In this document: in pieces, positions 35,581 through 44,317 of the stretch
How positions within the stretch are numbered: position 1 is the stretch's first letter
Layout: each line of letters begins with the position of its first letter
DNA from: Rhodococcus sp. KBS0724
GTDB taxonomy: Bacteria; Actinomycetota; Actinomycetes; Mycobacteriales; Mycobacteriaceae
Reading direction: 5' to 3'
DNA length: 64,000 bases
NCBI RefSeq assembly: GCF_005938745.2
Contig: NZ_VCBX02000001.1
Span: 6,626,897-6,690,896, forward strand
The notes under the pieces: generated by a model
Databases searched by the model: none
Seen by the model: the letters and a program-made list of their open reading frames with translations, nothing else
Told to the model about the DNA's origin: nothing
Made by a program: the position numbers and the translations under genes

Positions 35581-36186
35581 TCAGTTCCGCTCGACCTCGA
35601 TGGGATGAGTGGCCAGCATGGCCAGCGGCAAGGGCTGGCGTCGTAGCACCCGGGCCCACACATCGATGCGCGACGGTGTCACGACGTCCGACGGCAAGGA
35701 AGCGGTCACCATCCAGTCGTCCCGCTCGAGTTCCGAATCAAGCTGTCCCACAGTCCACCCCGAGTATCCGGCAAAGATACGGATTCCCTCGACCAGCGGA
35801 GCAATCACGTCGGGATCGGAATCCAGATCCACCATCACGACCTTGCCGTCGACGCGGCGCAAACCGGCGACACCGTCGATGACGGCCCCGTTGCGCGCCG
35901 TGCCCAGGCACAGTGCGGAATCACGTTTTACCGGTCCGCCGACGTACAGGGCAGACGGATTGGCGGTCAGTGGCGCCCATTGCGGAAGTACGTTCTGCAC
36001 GGCCGTCTCGCTCGGCCGATTGATCACGACGCCAAGACTTCCCGCGTCGTTGTGTTCGATCATGTAGATGACGGTGCGGCGAAACGCAGGTTCGACGAGG
36101 TCGGTAGACGACACCAACAAGCTGCCTGGCCCAACCTCGGGTTCGATCCAGGCCATACGGTCTTCGGGTTCTTCTGCGTGCGACAC
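35581..36186 (-). CDS. YqgE/AlgH family protein
   Basis: 201 residues, full length for DUF179. Diagnostic motifs GSLLVSS, FRRTVIYMIEHNDAGSLGVVINRPSE, LYVGGPV and IFAGYSGWTVGQLDSELERDDWMVTA are all present. The molecular role is not settled in any species. Ends one base after the convergent symporter gene. Confidence 0.93.
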   Translation of the reverse strand: MSHAEEPEDRMAWIEPEVGPGSLLVSSTDLVEPAFRRTVIYMIEHNDAGSLGVVINRPSETAVQNVLPQWAPLTANPSALYVGGPVKRDSALCLGTARNGAVIDGVAGLRRVDGKVVMVDLDSDPDVIAPLVEGIRIFAGYSGWTVGQLDSELERDDWMVTASLPSDVVTPSRIDVWARVLRRQPLPLAMLATHPIEVERN

Positions 36187-36198
36187 ATCTACATCATC

Positions 36199-36894
36199 TC
36201 ACTCCAACCCCGCCATCTCCGCGAGCAAAGCGAGGTGCCGCTCGAAAAGCTCGGCGGGTTCGGTGAAGGTATCCGATCCGTACTGCCCGAACACCTCGAA
36301 GTTCACAGAACCGAACAGCGACACCCACACCAAGGTTCCGCGGGTGATCGCCTCCGGCAGCAATTCGACGCCCAGCTCCGCGCGCACACGTTCGAGATCC
36401 GACATCAACGGTTCACCCACCGCTGCGTCGGCGAACGATGTGAGAGCACCCGCCCGATAGGCGCTGTCGACTATCGCGATCAGCCTGGTGACCACCCGCG
36501 TACCCGGCCCGGTGGTCTGCTCGCCGGGTGCGTTGTAGCCGGGCACCGGGCTGCCGAACAGTAATCCGTATCTGGCGGGCTCGCGGACCGCCCAAGCCCG
36601 GACCGTACGACCCAAAGCCAGAAACTGACCCCGATAGTCGTCTTCTCCAACAGCATTCACCGCAGCATCCACTTCGCCGCCCAGCTCGGTGTAAGCATCC
36701 ACGACAAGAAGGGTGAGCAGTTCGTCACGGCTTGCCACATACCGGTAAACCGCCGAGGATACGACGCCCAGATCTCGCGCCACCGCACGCAACGACAGAG
36801 CCGCGGCTCCGACTGCCGCCAAGTGTTCCCGTCCGATCCGGGTGATGTCCTGCAAGGTCTGTTCGCGTGCACGTTCGCGGGGGGTACCGGCCAT
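36199..36894 (-). CDS. TetR/AcrR-family regulator with WHG-type C-terminal domain
   Basis: 231 residues. HTH in residues ~12-58 (LSLRAVARDLGVVSSAVYRYVASRDELLTLLV). C-terminal domain with VREPARYGLLFGSPVPGYNAP and VWVSLFGSVNFEVFGQY matches the WHG class of TetR regulators. Divergent from an epimerase gene; the region between holds a strong array of GAGAGCA sites that it most likely binds. Confidence 0.9.
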   Translation of the reverse strand: MAGTPRERAREQTLQDITRIGREHLAAVGAAALSLRAVARDLGVVSSAVYRYVASRDELLTLLVVDAYTELGGEVDAAVNAVGEDDYRGQFLALGRTVRAWAVREPARYGLLFGSPVPGYNAPGEQTTGPGTRVVTRLIAIVDSAYRAGALTSFADAAVGEPLMSDLERVRAELGVELLPEAITRGTLVWVSLFGSVNFEVFGQYGSDTFTEPAELFERHLALLAEMAGLE

Positions 36895-36917
36895 GGGGAA
36901 CAGCTTGCCTCAATTCC

Positions 36918-37019
36918 GAGAGCAGAGCCAACAAACGAGAGCAATCTAAATAAAAGAGAGCAGTGCTCTTGACATTGCCACCTGCGAGGCGCATCCTAGA
37001 AATCGAGAGCAGTGCTCTC
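36918..37019. promoter_or_regulatory. TetR operator array: four GAGAGCA sites, two complete palindromes
   Basis: GAGAGCA occurs at 36918-36924, 36937-36943, 36956-36962 and 37005-37011, spaced 19, 19 and 49 bp. The last two are full palindromes: AGAGCAGTGCTCT at 36957-36969 and GAGAGCAGTGCTCTC at 37005-37019. A TTGACA-like -35 begins right after the first palindrome (CTCTTGACA), so repressor binding would cover the epimerase promoter, and the array also lies before the regulator gene itself. Confidence 0.85.
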
Positions 37020-37047
37020 TAACTACGAACCTCAGGCAGGAGCCATC

Positions 37048-37989
37048 ATGTCGAACCTCGAAATCGTCACCGGCGCAGGACCAGTCGGATCCACCGTGGC
37101 GCTACAACTCGCCGAGCATGGCATCAATGTCCGCCTCCTGACCAGATCCGGAAGCGGACCCAAGCACCCCCGTATCGAGCGTCGACGCGTCGATGTGTCG
37201 GATCGAGAAGCCCTGCGTACCGCAACCGAGGGCGCCACCGCGATCTACCACTGCATTCACGCCGCCTACAACGCCGCGGACTGGGAACGTGAACTCCCCG
37301 CAGCAGAAAAAGTCATCCTCGACGTCGCAGCTTCGTTGAATGCCGTCGTGGTGTTCCCCGAGAGCCTCTACGCCTACAACTCCGACACCGTGATGACGGA
37401 ATCCGACCCACGCAACGTCACCGGCGGTAAGCGCGGAGTGCGCGCGACACTACTGCGCGCCCGCGAAGTCTCTGCAACACCCACCGTCAGTGTGGTGGCG
37501 TCCGACTTCTTCGGCCCCCACGTGCGCACAGCTCACGCCGGCGAACGCATGGTCCCGAAAGTTATGGCAGGAAAGAAGATTCGGGTGATCGGATCAGCAG
37601 ATCAGCCGCACTCCTTCACCTACGTACCCGACCTCGCGGCGGCAATGATCGCCGCGGCACACAATCCGGAACTGTGGAACTCCGTCCTGCACGCGCCCAC
37701 CGGACCCGCGCTCACCCAACGCACCATTGCCGAAGCCTTCGCCGACGCCGCCGGAGCCCCCGCCGCCAAAGTGGGAGTTCTCCCGGCTTGGGTTCTCGAC
37801 ACCGTCGGCAAGGTGCACACCGACACCCGCGAGCTGGCAGAGATGAATTACCAGTTCACCAAGCCTTTCGTGATGAATTCGACTGCCAGCGAGACCCTCC
37901 TCGGACTCGCACCGACACCGATCGATCAAGCGGCGCGCGAGACCGTCGACTGGTGGCGAGCAGAACAGGCCCGCATCGCGGCAGCCTGA
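37048..37989 (+). CDS. NAD(P)-dependent epimerase/dehydratase-like protein
   Basis: 313 residues from the ATG at 37048 (CAGGAG ribosome site). Extended/atypical SDR: the Rossmann motif is VTGAGPVGSTVALQLAEHG, followed by RRRVDVSDREAL, and VVFPESLYAYNS. The usual YxxxK is not obvious, which is normal for atypical SDRs. C-terminal part HSFTYVPDLAAAM is typical of NmrA/epimerase-like proteins. Controlled by the divergent TetR gene. Substrate unknown. Confidence 0.82.
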   Translation: MSNLEIVTGAGPVGSTVALQLAEHGINVRLLTRSGSGPKHPRIERRRVDVSDREALRTATEGATAIYHCIHAAYNAADWERELPAAEKVILDVAASLNAVVVFPESLYAYNSDTVMTESDPRNVTGGKRGVRATLLRAREVSATPTVSVVASDFFGPHVRTAHAGERMVPKVMAGKKIRVIGSADQPHSFTYVPDLAAAMIAAAHNPELWNSVLHAPTGPALTQRTIAEAFADAAGAPAAKVGVLPAWVLDTVGKVHTDTRELAEMNYQFTKPFVMNSTASETLLGLAPTPIDQAARETVDWWRAEQARIAAA

Positions 37990-38088
37990 CGAGCACGCAC
38001 CTTTCCAATGAATGGGATTTACGTTCCCACACGCTGCACCAGCTCCCTAGTGTCCACGTCACACCATGCGAGCACTAGAGAGGTACTT

Positions 38089-38523
38089 ATGCCCACGCTT
38101 CTTCGAACGACCACTCTGCCTGCCGATCCCGACCAGATCTGGTCTGTGATCAAAGGATTCGACGAGCTCGCCTCCTGGCACCCGCGCGTTCCGCCCTCCG
38201 AAATGGAAGAGAACGCAGACCCGACCACGCCCGGCGCCGTACGCAGATTCATCGTCGACGGCAACGTCGTGGCACGTGAAGAGTTGATCGAACATGACGA
38301 TCGTGGCCGAACCTACAGCTACGAGGTGCTCGACCAACCGCTCCCGGTCGACAATTACATCGCCCGCATCGAAGTAGTGCCGGCGCCTGACGGCTGTGAA
38401 GTTCGATGGACCGCCACCTACGACGGAGCCGACGACATCATCCCCGTCGTGGAGAACGCCTTCGGCGACAACGTGTACTTGGTGGGCCTCGATGCACTGC
38501 GGGACCGGTTCGACCGCCGGTAG
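38089..38523 (+). CDS. SRPBCC (START/Bet v1-like) protein
   Basis: 144 residues from the ATG at 38089 (GAGAGGT upstream). MPTLLRTTTLPADPDQIWSVIKGFDELASWHP is a typical polyketide-cyclase/SRPBCC start, then GAVRRFIVDGNVVAREELIEHDDRGRTYSYEVL and a C-terminal helix ending LRDRFDRR. Helix-grip fold that binds hydrophobic ligands. Downstream of the epimerase with about 100 bp between. Confidence 0.82.
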   Translation: MPTLLRTTTLPADPDQIWSVIKGFDELASWHPRVPPSEMEENADPTTPGAVRRFIVDGNVVAREELIEHDDRGRTYSYEVLDQPLPVDNYIARIEVVPAPDGCEVRWTATYDGADDIIPVVENAFGDNVYLVGLDALRDRFDRR

Positions 38524-38549
38524 TTCGGTTCCCGCTAGAGTTTCCCTAC

Positions 38550-39845
38550 ATGACCCCAGCCTCGAACCGCCGCGAGGCTTGGTCTCGGACGCTCCACACC
38601 GTGCGCGAATCCCCGGGCCTCGGACGGTTGGCGCTTGTCCGCTTCTCGAGCCAGTTCGGCGACGGGTTGTTTCAGGCCGCATTGGGCGGCGCGATCCTGT
38701 TCAACCCGGAACGCGAAACGGATCCGGTGGCCATTGCGGCGGGGTTTGCCGTACTGCTGCTGCCCTATTCGATCATCGGCCCCTTTGCCGGTGCACTACT
38801 CGATCGTTGGGATCGGCGCCTCGTCCTACTGTGGGCGAGTGTTCTGCGTGGTCTGCTGATCCTGACGACCGCTGTACTGCTCGCTACCGGGGGCGGGGAC
38901 ACTCCACTGCTGCTGTGTTCGTTGGCGGCTATCGGGGTGAGCCGATTTGTCGGTGCCGGTGTCTCGGCCGCACTACCGAAGGTGGTCCGGCAATCGTGGT
39001 TGGTGGCCACCAATTCCGTTCTCACAACCGCAGGTTCAGTGGTGTCAGCCCTGGGTGCAGCGGCGGCGGTGACCATTATCGGGATTGTGGGTGCCGGTGA
39101 TCGCGCCTCCGCAATCGCCGTCGCGTGCGCTGCCGTCGGGTCGGCTGTCGCGGCTCTGGCAGCAGCACGGTTCACCGCCAGATCACTTGGCCCCACCACC
39201 TCGGAAAGAACCAGCACCGGTGCGCTTCATTCCGTCCTGACGGGCCTGAAAACCGGAGCCACCGCCGTCTGGCAGGCCCCCGGCGTCACCACCACGATGC
39301 TCGGAATCGGCGCGCACAGAATCTGTTTCGGCATCAATACCCTGATCATGGTGCTGGTGCTTCGGGACACGTCGAACGGTTCAGCGCTACCTGGCGGGAT
39401 GGCGGGATTCGGTGTAGCCGTGGGCGCCACGGCCATCGGCATGCTGATCGCAGCACTGATCACACCGTTCGTGATTCCGCGGCTCGGTCGCTCTCGAACC
39501 GTCACCTACGCGCTGACAGCCGCGGTGATCATTCAACTCGTTCTTGTCACCACGCTGACGCAGGGATCACTCCTGATCGCCGCCTTCCTCCTCGGCATTG
39601 CCGGTCAAACCGTGAAACTGGCCGGCGACGCCGCGATGCAGATCGACATCGACGACGACCGTCGTGGCCAGGTTTTTGCCTTGCAGGACACCGTGTTCAA
39701 CGTCGCCTTCATCGGTGCGATCGCCGCCGCGTCGACGATCATCGCACCCGACGGCAAGAGCGTCGGCTTGGCCCTTGCCGGTGCGGGCGTCTACGCCTGC
39801 GGACTGACGGCGGTGCTGATCAACCGCAAGAAGCGGGAGAGCTAG
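38550..39845 (+). CDS. MFS transporter
   Basis: 431 residues from the ATG at 38550. About 12 helices; early motif FSSQFGDGLFQAALGGAILF, then PFAGALLDRWDRRLVLLWAS (motif A). Resembles the MFS genes found beside pcnA in mycobacteria (the Rv3906c region), but orthology cannot be established here. Converges on pcnA with a 4-bp overlap (CTAG, 39842-39845). Confidence 0.8.
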   Translation: MTPASNRREAWSRTLHTVRESPGLGRLALVRFSSQFGDGLFQAALGGAILFNPERETDPVAIAAGFAVLLLPYSIIGPFAGALLDRWDRRLVLLWASVLRGLLILTTAVLLATGGGDTPLLLCSLAAIGVSRFVGAGVSAALPKVVRQSWLVATNSVLTTAGSVVSALGAAAAVTIIGIVGAGDRASAIAVACAAVGSAVAALAAARFTARSLGPTTSERTSTGALHSVLTGLKTGATAVWQAPGVTTTMLGIGAHRICFGINTLIMVLVLRDTSNGSALPGGMAGFGVAVGATAIGMLIAALITPFVIPRLGRSRTVTYALTAAVIIQLVLVTTLTQGSLLIAAFLLGIAGQTVKLAGDAAMQIDIDDDRRGQVFALQDTVFNVAFIGAIAAASTIIAPDGKSVGLALAGAGVYACGLTAVLINRKKRES

Positions 39846-41293
39846 GACTGCTGAGCAGCCCACCACTTCAACAGCTCTGCCTCGGCCTCGTCCCGATCGA
39901 GGGGACCACGATCGAGACGCAGCTCCTTGAGGAAGGTCCACGCCTTACCCACCTGTGGGCCGGCCGGAATGTTCAGCAGTTCCATGATGGCGTTACCGTC
40001 GAGATCCGGACGCACCCGAGCAAGGTCTTCTTGCTCGGCGATGCGGGCGATCCGCTCTTCGATGTCGTCATACGTGGCCTGCAACTGCGCGGCCCGACGC
40101 TTGTTGCGGGTGGTGCAGTCGGCGCGCACCAACTTGTGCAACCGGGGGAGCAGTTCACCGGCATCGGTGACGTACCGTCGTACGGCGGAGTCGGTCCACT
40201 GCCCCTTGCCGTAACCGTGAAAACGCAAGTGCAGGAACACGAGCTGCGAGATGTCGTCCACCATCTGCTTGGAGAACTTGAGGGCACGCAAACGCTTGCG
40301 CACCAGCTTGGCACCGACAACCTCATGGTGATGGAAGCTGACGCCGCCGCCGGGCTCGTTACGCTTGGTGTCCGGCTTGCCGATGTCGTGAAGCAGTGCG
40401 GCCCAACGTAATACGAGGTCCGGATCGCCGTCCTCGAGGTCGATGGCCTGCTGCAGCACCGTCAGCGAATGCTGGTAGACGTCCTTGTGCTGGTGATGCT
40501 CGTCGATCTCGAGCTTCATCTGCGGGATCTCCGGCAGCACGTAATCAGCCAAACCGGAATCGACCATGACGTTGATGCCGTCCAACGGATACATGCCGAG
40601 CATGAGCTTGTTGAGCTCGGTTTGCACGCGTTCGGCCGTGATCCGCTCGATCTGCGACGCCATGTCCTTGATGGCGTCGAAAACGCGATTGTTCAACGTG
40701 AAACCAAGCTGCGACACGAACCGCGCGGCGCGCAGCATCCGCAGCGGATCGTCGTTGAACGAGTTCTCCGGAGCCGACGGCGTATCGAGTTCCCCGGCCA
40801 GCAGAGCGTCCATGCCGTTCAGCGGATCGACAAACGTGAACGAACCGTCGGCACCTATCGCCATGGCCATCGCGTTGACCGTGAAATCGCGCCGCACCAG
40901 ATCGTCGGCAAGATTCTCGCCGTACCGGACTACCGGATTACGCGATACCCGATCGTAGGCATCCGCCCGGAACGTCGTGATCTCGATCTCCTGGCCGTCC
41001 TTGATGGCGCTGATCGTGCCGAAGTCGATCCCGGTATCCCACTGCTTGTCGACCCAGCCCTTGAGCAGAGCCTGCACCTTCTCGGGGCGCGCGTCCGTCG
41101 TGAAATCAAGATCACCGCTGAAGCGGCCCAGGATTGTGTCGCGCACGCTGCCACCCACCAGGTACAGCTCGTGGCCGGCCGCTGCGAAGCGCTCACCCAG
41201 TGGGGTCAACACATCGGAGAGCGTGCGCAATGTGTCGGAAGCGTCGGCAAGGAGCCGTGCACGGCGATCGGCATCGGAGGTAGGGGCAGTCAC
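39842..41293 (-). CDS. pcnA: CCA tRNA nucleotidyltransferase (poly(A)-polymerase-like)
   Basis: 483 residues, annotated pcnA in mycobacteria. N-terminal nucleotidyltransferase domain with LYLVGGSVRDTILGRFSGDLDFTTDARPE (Gly-Gly and two catalytic Asp), the RNA/NTP-binding helical domain with DPLRMLRAARFVSQLGF, and an HD domain RWAALLHDIGKPDTK at about residue 295. Adds or repairs the CCA end of tRNAs; some relatives add poly(A). Divergent from the mutT4-like gene. Confidence 0.93.
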   Translation of the reverse strand: MTAPTSDADRRARLLADASDTLRTLSDVLTPLGERFAAAGHELYLVGGSVRDTILGRFSGDLDFTTDARPEKVQALLKGWVDKQWDTGIDFGTISAIKDGQEIEITTFRADAYDRVSRNPVVRYGENLADDLVRRDFTVNAMAMAIGADGSFTFVDPLNGMDALLAGELDTPSAPENSFNDDPLRMLRAARFVSQLGFTLNNRVFDAIKDMASQIERITAERVQTELNKLMLGMYPLDGINVMVDSGLADYVLPEIPQMKLEIDEHHQHKDVYQHSLTVLQQAIDLEDGDPDLVLRWAALLHDIGKPDTKRNEPGGGVSFHHHEVVGAKLVRKRLRALKFSKQMVDDISQLVFLHLRFHGYGKGQWTDSAVRRYVTDAGELLPRLHKLVRADCTTRNKRRAAQLQATYDDIEERIARIAEQEDLARVRPDLDGNAIMELLNIPAGPQVGKAWTFLKELRLDRGPLDRDEAEAELLKWWAAQQS

Positions 41294-41330
41294 GTCGATT
41301 GAGCTTACTTAAGGTGCACAAATAGCAGAA

Positions 41331-41405
41331 CGCGCATATCCGCGCATATCAACGCGAGTACCCGGTTTGCGCGGGTTACCGGCCAACTAGTCGAGGCCAA
41401 CTAGT
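41331..41405. repeat. Short tandem repeats in the pcnA-mutT4 divergent region
   Basis: CGCGCATATC occurs twice in tandem (41331-41350), and GGCCAACTAGT twice at 14-bp spacing (41381-41391 and 41395-41405). Both lie between the two divergent starts. Confidence 0.7.
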
Positions 41406-41414
41406 ATCGATGAG

Positions 41415-41975
41415 GTGTCAGGTGCCGAACGAACGAACAGGAGCCGCCGCAACTCGCGGCGCCGTCCTGCCGTCGGCAATCCTGAACGATCCCCGATGCG
41501 TACCGTCCGCGAAACTTCGGCAGGTGGATTGGTCGTCGACGGCTGGGGCGGGCCGCCGGAACGCCTGTGCGCTGCACTGATCGGACGAACCGACCGCCGC
41601 GGTCGTCTGCTGTGGTCGTTGCCCAAAGGACACATCGAACAGGGCGAGACCGCCGAGCAGACTGCGATGCGTGAGGTCGAGGAAGAGACCGGCATCCAGG
41701 GAACTGTCCTCGCGCCACTCGGCAGTATCGACTACTGGTTTGTCACCGAGGGCCGACGCGTCCATAAAACGGTGCACCACTATCTCCTGAGATTCCTCGG
41801 CGGTGAACTGTCCGACGAAGACGTCGAGGTCACCGAAGTGGCCTGGGTGCCGCTGGCGGAACTGCACTCACGCCTCGCGTACGCCGATGAACGCAAACTG
41901 GCAGAACTTGCCGCCCAGATGATCGCCGAGATGCCCCAGGCACCCATGCTTCCGAAGGAACCGGACGCAGGATGA
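41415..41975 (+). CDS. mutT4: NUDIX hydrolase (MutT4-like)
   Basis: 186 residues from the GTG at 41415; an internal ATG at 41496 just before [12 protein letters not shown] is a possible shorter start, and the first 27 residues are basic and low in structure. Nudix box [23 protein letters not shown] is complete. The position beside pcnA and before the DUF6049 and murJ genes matches Rv3908. Overlaps the next gene (41972-41975). Confidence 0.88.
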   Translation: MSGAERTNRSRRNSRRRPAVGNPERSPMRTVRETSAGGLVVDGWGGPPERLCAALIGRTDRRGRLLWSLPKGHIEQGETAEQTAMREVEEETGIQGTVLAPLGSIDYWFVTEGRRVHKTVHHYLLRFLGGELSDEDVEVTEVAWVPLAELHSRLAYADERKLAELAAQMIAEMPQAPMLPKEPDAG

Positions 41976-44317
41976 AAATGGCTCTACGGCGAGCGGGCAT
42001 CGCCGCTCTGGTGATGGCCGCTGTCGGTGTGACGGGATCGCTCGGGGCCGGTCCGGCGCACGCACTCCCCACCTCGGACAACAGACACGTTCAGGCACCG
42101 CGCACCAGCACCGACGGCAAGTTCCTCGAGCTGTCCATCGAATCCACGACACCGACCACCATTACGACAACCAGCACTCCCACCGTGGTGGTGAAGGGCA
42201 CGGTCAAGAACGTCGGCGACCGCCCCGTCGAAGACGTCGGAGTGCGGTTGCAACGAGCGCCGGCCATCGACAACGCCGCCGACGTACGCGATGCCCTCGA
42301 ATTCGATCAAGCCATCTTCGACACGGTCGGCGAGTTCGACACCGTCGCCACCACCCTCGAGCGGGGTGAATCGCGACCGTTCACCCTCTCGCTGCCGCTG
42401 CGCAGCACTACCGGAACCTCACTCGAGATCTCCGAACCCGGCGTCTACCCGATGCTTGTCAACGTCAACGGCACCCCCGAATACGGCGGTGCGGCGCGGC
42501 TCGACGACGCGCGTTTCCTCCTCCCGGTTCTGGGCGTTCCCGGCGCGACCGCCACCAGTACGTCGAGCAGCTCCGCCACAGCCGTCGTGGCGCCTGATAC
42601 GTCCAACCCCGTCGGCGTGACGATGATGTGGCCGCTCGCTACGGCTCCCAGCCTGGTCGGCGGAATCCCCGGATCCGTCAACGACCCCGTGCGTCTGATC
42701 AACGACGACCTCGCCACCGAACTCTCGGACGGCGGCCGCCTCGACGCGCTTGTCGACGCCGTCGAAAACGCCACGAAACCCGAGATCGACACCGACAACA
42801 AGGTGCGAGATTCACTGTGCCTCGCCATCGACCCTGACCTCGTGATCACGGTCGACAACATGACCCGCGGTTACCTGGTCGTCGACAACGCGGCAGACCC
42901 CACCGGCGCGGCCCACGACGGTCGCGGACAGGATGCTGCGTCCAATTGGTTGCAGCGAATCAAGACGCTGGCAGCATCGATGTGCACAACATCCGTCCCG
43001 TTCGCGCAAGCCGATCTCGCGGCAGTCGGTACCGTCGCCCATCCCGAACTGACGGCGACGGCCATCGACCGACCGGCCGACATCGTCGACACGATTCTCG
43101 GTGTGACCTCGCTCCGCAATTTCGTGTGGCCGGATTCCGGAGTCCTCGACTCCGTCACCGTCGACACACTGAGCACCCGGCCGACAACCACCCTCGTCGC
43201 GGCCTCGTCCGTGGATTCGAGCGAGGCGCAACTGTCGTCCCGCATCACCGACACTGTCGACGCACTTGCCTTCGACACGGCGGCGGCAGCAGCTTTTGCC
43301 GCGACCGGATCCAACCCGTCGACGCCGTCGTACATCGACGAGGACACCGCGCCGCAACTCGAAACGGAATCGCGGGTTGCCCGGCGCCAGGACGCACTCG
43401 GTGCCATGGCGTGGTCCGCGTTGACTCCCACCGCCGTGCCGCGCAATCAGATTCTGGCGCCGCCGCAACTGTGGAGCGCCGACGCGGACGACGCCGGCGC
43501 AATGCTGTCGATGCTCGCCACGCTCATCCGATCCGGCCTGGCGACACCACAGTCCCTTCCGGCGCTGCTCGGGACGCAACCAGGCTCCGCCGACACGGCA
43601 ACTCTGGAATATCCGGAGCGGGCAACTCAGGACGGTCCGCAAACAGCCGTCATCGACACCGCACAGGCTCAACTACCGCGGATCGACGCTCTCGAACTCT
43701 CACTCGTCGACGACCCGCAGGTTCTCCTCACTCCGCGCTCCTTCACCGCGCCGCTTCGTGAGGATCTGCTGCGCGCGATGAGTTCGGCCAATCGGCGCGA
43801 CATCAACATCTTGTCCGTCCGCAACGCCGAACGCGCTGCAACCATCCGCGCGAGCAATGTGACCACCAGCGTCAACGGCCTCTATCAAGCCGTCAGCGTC
43901 GTATCGCCGGGCGGCGTGTACACACTGGCGTCGGGGCAGAGCCCGCTGCTCCTCGTGGCACGCAACGAACTGCCGATCGCCATCAACGTCAACCTGCGGG
44001 TGGACGCGCCGCCGGAGATGAAGATCAGTGACATCGGTCCCAAACAATTGCCGCCGCGCGGTAGCCGACAATTGACTGTGCCAGCGGAAATGAACGATTC
44101 TCGCAAGGTGGTCGTGAACTTCTCGCTCACCACCACCGACGGGTTCCAATTGGGCACCCCGACCAGCGTGACCGTACGGTCGAATGCATACGGTCGTCCG
44201 TTGGCCGCTGTGACTGCCACAGCAGGAGGATTGTTGTTGTTCTTGGCCGGACGACGGCTGTGGCATCGATATCGGGGTCAGCCTGATCCAGCAGATGAAG
44301 GGTACAAACGTTCATGA
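41972..44317 (+). CDS. DUF6049 secreted/membrane glycoprotein-like protein (Rv3909 homologue)
   Basis: 781 residues. Signal peptide ([19 protein letters not shown]), a long extracytoplasmic part with an N-terminal beta-rich domain ([23 protein letters not shown]), and one C-terminal membrane helix [20 protein letters not shown] with a short cytoplasmic tail. Always next to murJ in mycolate actinobacteria, so a role with MurJ or wall assembly is likely (inference). Ends in an ATGA overlap with murJ (44314-44317). Confidence 0.85.
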   Translation: MKMALRRAGIAALVMAAVGVTGSLGAGPAHALPTSDNRHVQAPRTSTDGKFLELSIESTTPTTITTTSTPTVVVKGTVKNVGDRPVEDVGVRLQRAPAIDNAADVRDALEFDQAIFDTVGEFDTVATTLERGESRPFTLSLPLRSTTGTSLEISEPGVYPMLVNVNGTPEYGGAARLDDARFLLPVLGVPGATATSTSSSSATAVVAPDTSNPVGVTMMWPLATAPSLVGGIPGSVNDPVRLINDDLATELSDGGRLDALVDAVENATKPEIDTDNKVRDSLCLAIDPDLVITVDNMTRGYLVVDNAADPTGAAHDGRGQDAASNWLQRIKTLAASMCTTSVPFAQADLAAVGTVAHPELTATAIDRPADIVDTILGVTSLRNFVWPDSGVLDSVTVDTLSTRPTTTLVAASSVDSSEAQLSSRITDTVDALAFDTAAAAAFAATGSNPSTPSYIDEDTAPQLETESRVARRQDALGAMAWSALTPTAVPRNQILAPPQLWSADADDAGAMLSMLATLIRSGLATPQSLPALLGTQPGSADTATLEYPERATQDGPQTAVIDTAQAQLPRIDALELSLVDDPQVLLTPRSFTAPLREDLLRAMSSANRRDINILSVRNAERAATIRASNVTTSVNGLYQAVSVVSPGGVYTLASGQSPLLLVARNELPIAINVNLRVDAPPEMKISDIGPKQLPPRGSRQLTVPAEMNDSRKVVVNFSLTTTDGFQLGTPTSVTVRSNAYGRPLAAVTATAGGLLLFLAGRRLWHRYRGQPDPADEGYKRS

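Noticed and set aside
39125..40411. 428-residue plus-strand open frame
   Set aside because: Runs across the MFS/pcnA convergence in a frame unrelated to either; composition typical of a shadow.
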